Shown piece by piece: positions 58,868-64,000 of a stretch of 64,000 nucleotides of DNA. The first letter of the stretch is position 1; each line of letters begins with the position of its first letter. The position numbers and the translations under genes were made by a program. The notes below the pieces were generated by a model that worked only from the letters and a program-made list of their open reading frames with translations, ran no database searches and was not told the origin of the DNA. The DNA is from Paludibacteraceae bacterium (lineage in GTDB: Bacteria > Bacteroidota > Bacteroidia > Bacteroidales > Paludibacteraceae), in contig JAFGVV010000045.1 in the NCBI GenBank assembly GCA_016937795.1, positions 1-64,000 on the forward strand, given 5' to 3'.

Positions 58868-61630
58868 TTATTCCTTCAGAAACTTTCTAACCACAGTGCC
58901 GCTTTTCGGATTGTGTATTTTCAGGAAATATATTCCAGCATTTATGTCCGATAACTCAATATGGCAAACGGAATTCTCCGATTTCTTTTTCAATACGGCC
59001 ACACCTCTGATGTCAAAAACCGACAATTCTGAGTTAGTGCTAAGTCCATCCACATTCAAATGGTTTTTTACCGGATTCGGAAAAAGTCTGAGTTCGTCTT
59101 TCGAATGTTCTCCTAACGCAGTTGGTGGTTCTGCTTTTGTTGTTACGCTGAAATTATCGAATTCGGCATTGCAGTTGTGACTTCGGTAACCCACTTTTCC
59201 GCTGATGAATGGATTAGGGTCGGTAAAGTCAATTTTCGGGTTATTCATGTCATTGACAAACACTTTTATATTGGCCCCGTTCACATCCACTCTGAGCGTG
59301 TAGGTGGTGTTCAATGCGTACGATCCGCTTGCAGTTGTAAGATGCGTCCAGTTGTAGTTTTGCTTGCCCAGCACTACTCCGTTGGCCGAAAGTGTCACGA
59401 AGTATCCCTGATAATAATCGGTTCCCAGTTGCGAATTGTTGCCTGCACCGCCCAATGCCGGATTGTTTACCCTGAAAATCAGTCCTGCATTAAACATATC
59501 TTTGTAGGTAATTTCGGTCTGAATACTGTAATCGCTCCAACTGGTATTGCCAAGCGTGCGTTTGCTGTAACCACTGACGACTGCCTTTCCGTTTTGCACA
59601 GCCCATGTACCATCATTGTAGTTCCACTTCGAACTAAAAGAAGTGTTGAAATTGTCTGTTACTGTGATTCCTGTATTGTCGGCTTCTTTGAATTGCAGTG
59701 TGTAAAGATCGAATCCGCCGCTCACCACTTCCACTTTCAGAGTCTGGTATCCTGCATCCATATTCAGATTTTTGATGGTATGCGTGCGCCATACATTTGT
59801 ACCGCCTGTTGCCGGCAAAGTAATTACTCCGGTAAGGTCGGCATCGCCCTGCAGTATTCTTATCTGGCCTGCTGAAGTAGCGGAATATCGTATTCCAACA
59901 TTATAGACTCCGGTGGATTTTACGTTTATATTGTATTTGTACCATTCTCCGTTCTGATTGTCGGTAATCGCATATCCGCCTTCTGGACAATCCCTGACAT
60001 CCACATTGTCGTTCCGAATATATTTTCCAACTGAATTTCCGGTGGAAAGATCGCTGTGTCCGATTCCCTCGCCGCCTTCGTTATAATGAACAGCTTCGAT
60101 GGTTCCGGGTATGGGTTTGTAAATGTTGAAAATGCCTGAACCGTTAACTTTGTTGCTGAATGCAATGTAGCTGAAGTTGGCCTGACTGCGATCGGACATG
60201 TATCCGATTTTTCCGCCTTCCGAATCTTCGGTGAGCGTGGCTTTCAGCATACCATCTACAAAGAATTTATGTGTACTTCCTGCTTTTTCAATGCGCAGTG
60301 AGTGCCACACATTATACAGGTAGCCCGAAGGCAATGCGTAAGTTTTGGGCGTTCCCCAAACATTGTTTTTCAGAAAGTTGATTTCCAATTGGTTTGAGCT
60401 GCTTTTCAGCACCGCAATGCCATAGTTTTGTTCGTCGGTGTAATTGAATACAGCACCATGTCGTGCCGCAGAGTTTGACCGCTGAAGTTCTCTGACAGTA
60501 AATTCTGCGCTGTAATTGGCCGAAGTGGGTGTTTTGTAAATGGTTTTGTAGATGGTTTCGACACTTTCCATATAGTTTTTTTGATGCATAAAGTCGGCCA
60601 TGGTAATTCCCCAGTCGCCACCATTGGGCGTTTCCCAGTCGGAGCCAATGCTTCCACGATTGAAAAAGTCAACCATGTCGGATTGTTTCATGCCTTCCTG
60701 CGCCCATGTGGTAGGCCCAAGCAAAAGCATTTTGTCGCCATTCCATGCAATGCGGTCGAAGTTTAGTCTGCGATATGGCCCCACTCCGTAATCGCCGGCC
60801 AGATTGTGGTAAGTAAAGTAATACGAATCAAGATCGGGCCCTACAAATGCGCTTCCGTGACCCAGGCCCACAAATGAACCTTCGGAGCTAAGCAGAATAG
60901 GGTTTTGGTTGGCTTGTGGTGTAAACGAATTGATGGGACCTGAAGAGTTTTTAGCATAATCGACTCTGTAACCTTTACTGATGACATGATTTCCGGTGTA
61001 AATCAGATAATAAACGCCGTTTCGTTTGAAAACACAGGGGCCTTCGGTCCAGTTGCTGGCCATGCGAGTGTTCAGGTTGACACTCGCACCAATACTGGTA
61101 GGACTTGTCATCGCACAGCCCATAATGCCATTGCCATCGGCGTGATAGAAATATAGTTTTCCGTCGTCGTTGACAAACACCGAACCGTCGATGCTTTTTC
61201 CGATATTGCCTGTGACAGGGACAAACGGGCCGGTTGGGCTGTCGGATTTCAGTACGTAATGCCCGTTTCCGGCAGGCGAAGTGTACATGTAGAAACTTCC
61301 GTTCCAGTAGAAAACTTCAGGAGCATAAGCGCCTTTGGTTACAGCATCGGTACTACAGGTGATGGCATTCGACCATGTTTTAAAATCTTTTGTCGACCAG
61401 CATTTTACTCCGGTGTTATTGTCTTTTGTGCTGACATACAGATAGTAAGTGCCGCGATACTTCAGAATATATGGGTCGCCCACTCCGTACAAATACCACT
61501 CGCCCTGCAGAGTGAGCGGATTTGTCCATGTTTGAGCTGTGGCGTGTAAGCTAATGAAAAAGGATAGTAAGAGGATGATTTTCTTCATGTCAGACTTATT
61601 TTGGAATTTTATATTGACAAAATTAATCAT
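58868..61630 (-). CDS. GH43 family glycosidase with LamG/DUF1080-like modules, CBM6 and T9SS tail
   Basis: VGDPYILKYRGTYYLYVST, IDGSVFVNDDGKLYFYHAD, NWTEGPCVFKRNGVYYLIYTG; CBM6 VHYNEGGEGIGHSDLS...GGYAITDNQNGEWYKYNI. Confidence 0.92.
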   Translation of the reverse strand: MINFVNIKFQNKSDMKKIILLLSFFISLHATAQTWTNPLTLQGEWYLYGVGDPYILKYRGTYYLYVSTKDNNTGVKCWSTKDFKTWSNAITCSTDAVTKGAYAPEVFYWNGSFYMYTSPAGNGHYVLKSDSPTGPFVPVTGNIGKSIDGSVFVNDDGKLYFYHADGNGIMGCAMTSPTSIGASVNLNTRMASNWTEGPCVFKRNGVYYLIYTGNHVISKGYRVDYAKNSSGPINSFTPQANQNPILLSSEGSFVGLGHGSAFVGPDLDSYYFTYHNLAGDYGVGPYRRLNFDRIAWNGDKMLLLGPTTWAQEGMKQSDMVDFFNRGSIGSDWETPNGGDWGITMADFMHQKNYMESVETIYKTIYKTPTSANYSAEFTVRELQRSNSAARHGAVFNYTDEQNYGIAVLKSSSNQLEINFLKNNVWGTPKTYALPSGYLYNVWHSLRIEKAGSTHKFFVDGMLKATLTEDSEGGKIGYMSDRSQANFSYIAFSNKVNGSGIFNIYKPIPGTIEAVHYNEGGEGIGHSDLSTGNSVGKYIRNDNVDVRDCPEGGYAITDNQNGEWYKYNINVKSTGVYNVGIRYSATSAGQIRILQGDADLTGVITLPATGGTNVWRTHTIKNLNMDAGYQTLKVEVVSGGFDLYTLQFKEADNTGITVTDNFNTSFSSKWNYNDGTWAVQNGKAVVSGYSKRTLGNTSWSDYSIQTEITYKDMFNAGLIFRVNNPALGGAGNNSQLGTDYYQGYFVTLSANGVVLGKQNYNWTHLTTASGSYALNTTYTLRVDVNGANIKVFVNDMNNPKIDFTDPNPFISGKVGYRSHNCNAEFDNFSVTTKAEPPTALGEHSKDELRLFPNPVKNHLNVDGLSTNSELSVFDIRGVAVLKKKSENSVCHIELSDINAGIYFLKIHNPKSGTVVRKFLKE

Positions 61631-61772
61631 TCGACAAAGAAGATAACATTATTTTCAATCCATAAATTGATAAATAATGGTCAAAGTTTAAATACTACAT
61701 TCAAAAAGGATGAAAGTTCTATGCAATAGTCTATAAAAGCTGCTGACGTGTAAAAATGAAATTTGTTGTGCA

Positions 61773-62141
61773 TTAAAACCTCCAGCCAACACTGAATCCT
61801 GCATGTGCATTCTGATAATTGATATTCGGATATTCGAGCAGGCTAACCTGTAAAGAGAATTGTAGTCCGAAATTTGTAACGTATTGAATGCCCACAGGCA
61901 CTTCCCAGAAGCTTGTCATGTGGTGCTTTCCGTATTGCAGCCCGATAAATGGTGCAAAATTAGTTGGCTTAGCTTTGCGCGCATGATAAAGTTTAGCTCC
62001 GAAGGCATAATAATTATCGGATCCCACATTGGCTGTAAGACTCAGTGCCGGGTTTAGAAAATAGTCGGCTCCGAATGTAAACATACCGCCATCGTTGGCA
62101 AAAAGCGTAATGCCGGTAGTAATACCTGTTTGTTCTTGCAT
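61773..62141 (-). pseudogene. Outer-membrane beta-barrel-like protein, apparently 5'-truncated (no signal peptide)
   Basis: ITLFANDGGMFTFGADYFLNPALSLTANVG...GFSVGWRF; frame remains open upstream (...NSIHIPATRMQEQ) until a stop just before the IS element. Confidence 0.5.
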
Positions 62142-62215
62142 GCGTGTAGCAGGAATATGAATTGAATTGACATAATTGTGTCATTTAACCGGTACATGTT
62201 TGATTTGTATTAAGC

Positions 62216-63200
62216 AACCCGTAGTGCATTTATGAAATAGTAATAAAAAAAGTTGTTCATTTCGGATAAAATCCGTATATTTATCTGACTACCAACTAAG
62301 TAAATGAAATGAGCAACTTCACAACAAAGTACGAGAAAATTCTCGAGATATTAAAACAATTTGAGACAAAAAGTAACTTTCTGAATCAAATCCGTCGTCC
62401 ACGTTTGAGCGATATTGAACTGATTGCTGTTGATCTGACAGCAGAGTCCCTAAGTATAGACTTTGAATATCAATTATTTAGAGTTTTACCAAATTCACTA
62501 AGTTCACGCATTGAACGAAGTGTATATAATCGTCGCAGACGAAAATTATTTTTTTATTAAAGAGCGAATCAGCAAAGCGATGTCGGATAAACTGACAGGA
62601 ACTGAAAATTATTTTATAGTTGACAGTATGCCATTGGAAATATGTAAGTTATCACGATCTTCCAGAACAACAATCTGTAAAGAAGATTACTTAACCAGCC
62701 CTTCCAAAGGATATTGTGCCAGTCAGAGATTGCATTTTTATAGATACAAATTACATGCTGTATGTAGCGCTAGTGGCGTTTTCTCAAACTTTGAGCTAAC
62801 CCAAGCTGCTGTACATGACATACATTATTTGAAAAACATAAAAGCCAATCTTTCTTCTTGTGTTTTAATAGGAGACAAAGGTTATTTAAGTGCTGATTAT
62901 CAATTAGATTTGTTGCGCTTCTAATAACATAAAGTTGGAAGTGCCAATGCGCGTCAATCAACACGATTATGTATAACATCCCTATATATTCAGAAAAACA
63001 AGAAAACGTATTGAAACTCTTTTTTCTCAGCTTTGTGACCAGTTCTTGATTCGTCGAAATTACGCTAAGTCTTTTGACGGATACAAAAACAGAATTTTAT
63101 CTAAAATCACTGCTTTGACAGTTATTCAAATGATAAATAAACTTTTAAATAGAAATATAAACAACATCAAATCACTTGTAGTCTAAATGCACTACGGGTT
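62216..63200 (+). mobile_element. IS982-family insertion sequence, degenerate
   Basis: 17-bp perfect TIRs AACCCGTAGTGCATTTA (62216-62232) / TAAATGCACTACGGGTT (63184-63200); transposase fragments in different frames. Confidence 0.88.
62309..63185 (+). pseudogene. IS982-type transposase, disrupted by at least two frameshifts
   Basis: LPNSLSSRIERSVYNRRRRKLFFY breaks at the T-run near 62545-62560; YFIVDSMPLEICK...LIGDKGYLSADYQLDLL breaks near 62920; RKRIETLFSQLCDQFLIRRNYAKSFDGY in a further frame. Confidence 0.82.
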
Positions 63201-63305
63201 TAAATATTAATTTCAAACAGTTGAATACTGTAAGAGGAATGAGACAATCCCATTATACGAGTTTTGTAATTAATTCACCAAACCGGCTCAGAAATAATTA
63301 TGGTA

Positions 63306-64000
63306 TCATGCAATCACAACAGCTCGACCTTGCGTCAGGCTTTCGGTAATTTCAGCCAATATAATTTCGTTGGCATTTTTCACCCAATAGTTGAAACGGA
63401 TGTCTTTTTTATGTGCAGGCAGATATTGCAACAGCGCATCAATATCGAAGCTTTCGGCACTGATCCCTGCTCCTGCTTCCATGGCATCTTGCGCATTGCA
63501 TTCCTGCTCAATATGGGTTGGAACCATCAAAACGGGTTTTCCCAGATACATGGCTTCGCAAACCGATTCGAAACCTGCTGTGGTGGCATAAGCTTTGGCA
63601 CTCGACAGGTACGACAGGAATCTACGGTCGTCGATGATGTGCAATGTAAGCGAATCGTTTACAGGAGTTATTCGGGCTGCATTTTTTTTGTCCCAAAAGA
63701 AATGAAGTTTCTCCTGACAATTCTCACTCCATTTTGTGATCTCCTGCACATAACCATCGTTGAGTATATAGCCATGAATATAGTTTCCGTTTACAGGAAT
63801 TTCGTTCAGCACTTCGGTGCGCAGCAGTGGCGGCACAATGCTTATACGGCCATTTTCATGTTTTACCGCCGGACGAAACGAAAGTGCAAGCGTTTTGTCG
63901 GCATTCCACATAGTGACGCGCGAAAAGAGATTAAGCAGCGCAAAGGCAAACTTCCGTTTTCCCCTGTATTTAAAGTCTTTGGTCAGGAAGTAGTATTGAT
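63306..64000 (-). CDS. Glycosyltransferase (UGT/MurG-like C-terminal half), truncated by window edge
   Basis: SYLSSAKAYATTAGFESVCEAMYLGKPVLMVPTHIEQECNAQDAMEAGAGI; frame open upstream (YYFLTKDFKYRGKRKFAFALLNLFSRVTMWNADK) to the window end. Confidence 0.8.
   Translation of the reverse strand, partial: QYYFLTKDFKYRGKRKFAFALLNLFSRVTMWNADKTLALSFRPAVKHENGRISIVPPLLRTEVLNEIPVNGNYIHGYILNDGYVQEITKWSENCQEKLHFFWDKKNAARITPVNDSLTLHIIDDRRFLSYLSSAKAYATTAGFESVCEAMYLGKPVLMVPTHIEQECNAQDAMEAGAGISAESFDIDALLQYLPAHKKDIRFNYWVKNANEIILAEITESLTQGRAVVIA

Noticed and set aside
1-64000. CRISPR arrays, tRNA and rRNA genes
   Set aside because: No regularly spaced direct-repeat array, cloverleaf or rRNA-like segment was noticed; no cas or defence genes recognised.

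Overview
Bacteroidota-type chromosomal window, mostly glycan catabolism. Left end (about 0.1-3.9 kb, - strand): compact four-gene operon with a free-standing cobalamin-binding protein carrying the CarH-type W-x9-EH motif, an unknown 153-aa protein, a soluble PAS/histidine kinase and a REC-PAS-PAS protein; a candidate B12/light-sensing two-component module. Then a GH3, an SMR (SugE-like) exporter, a secreted endonuclease I with lamin-tail and FN3-type regions, an S9 peptidase, a MORN/YwqK protein and small secreted proteins. Core (about 15.8-47.1 kb): large polysaccharide utilization locus with ECF sigma, FecR anti-sigma, STN-SusC, SusD, SusE-like protein, GH76, GH31, two non-catalytic CBM/discoidin proteins, PA14-GH3, GH97, three further SusE/F-like proteins, a second GH31, a GntR regulator and an L-fucose/D-arabinose isomerase. 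Right part: frameshifted DUF4160 plus DUF2442, an ORF-poor repeat-bounded segment, DUF4249/TonB receptor pair, ferritin-like/VIT1 protein, a GH18-like multidomain protein, a 1297-aa SGNH hydrolase, a GH43, a 5'-truncated outer-membrane protein gene next to a degenerate IS982-type element, and a partial glycosyltransferase. Main non-coding signals: identical-spacing promoter/operator architecture upstream of the ECF sigma gene and of the second PUL operon; a shared direct-repeat operator at the GntR gene and fucI; a 188-bp element with 37-bp perfect inverted repeats. All family calls come from motif recognition by eye; no database search was run.
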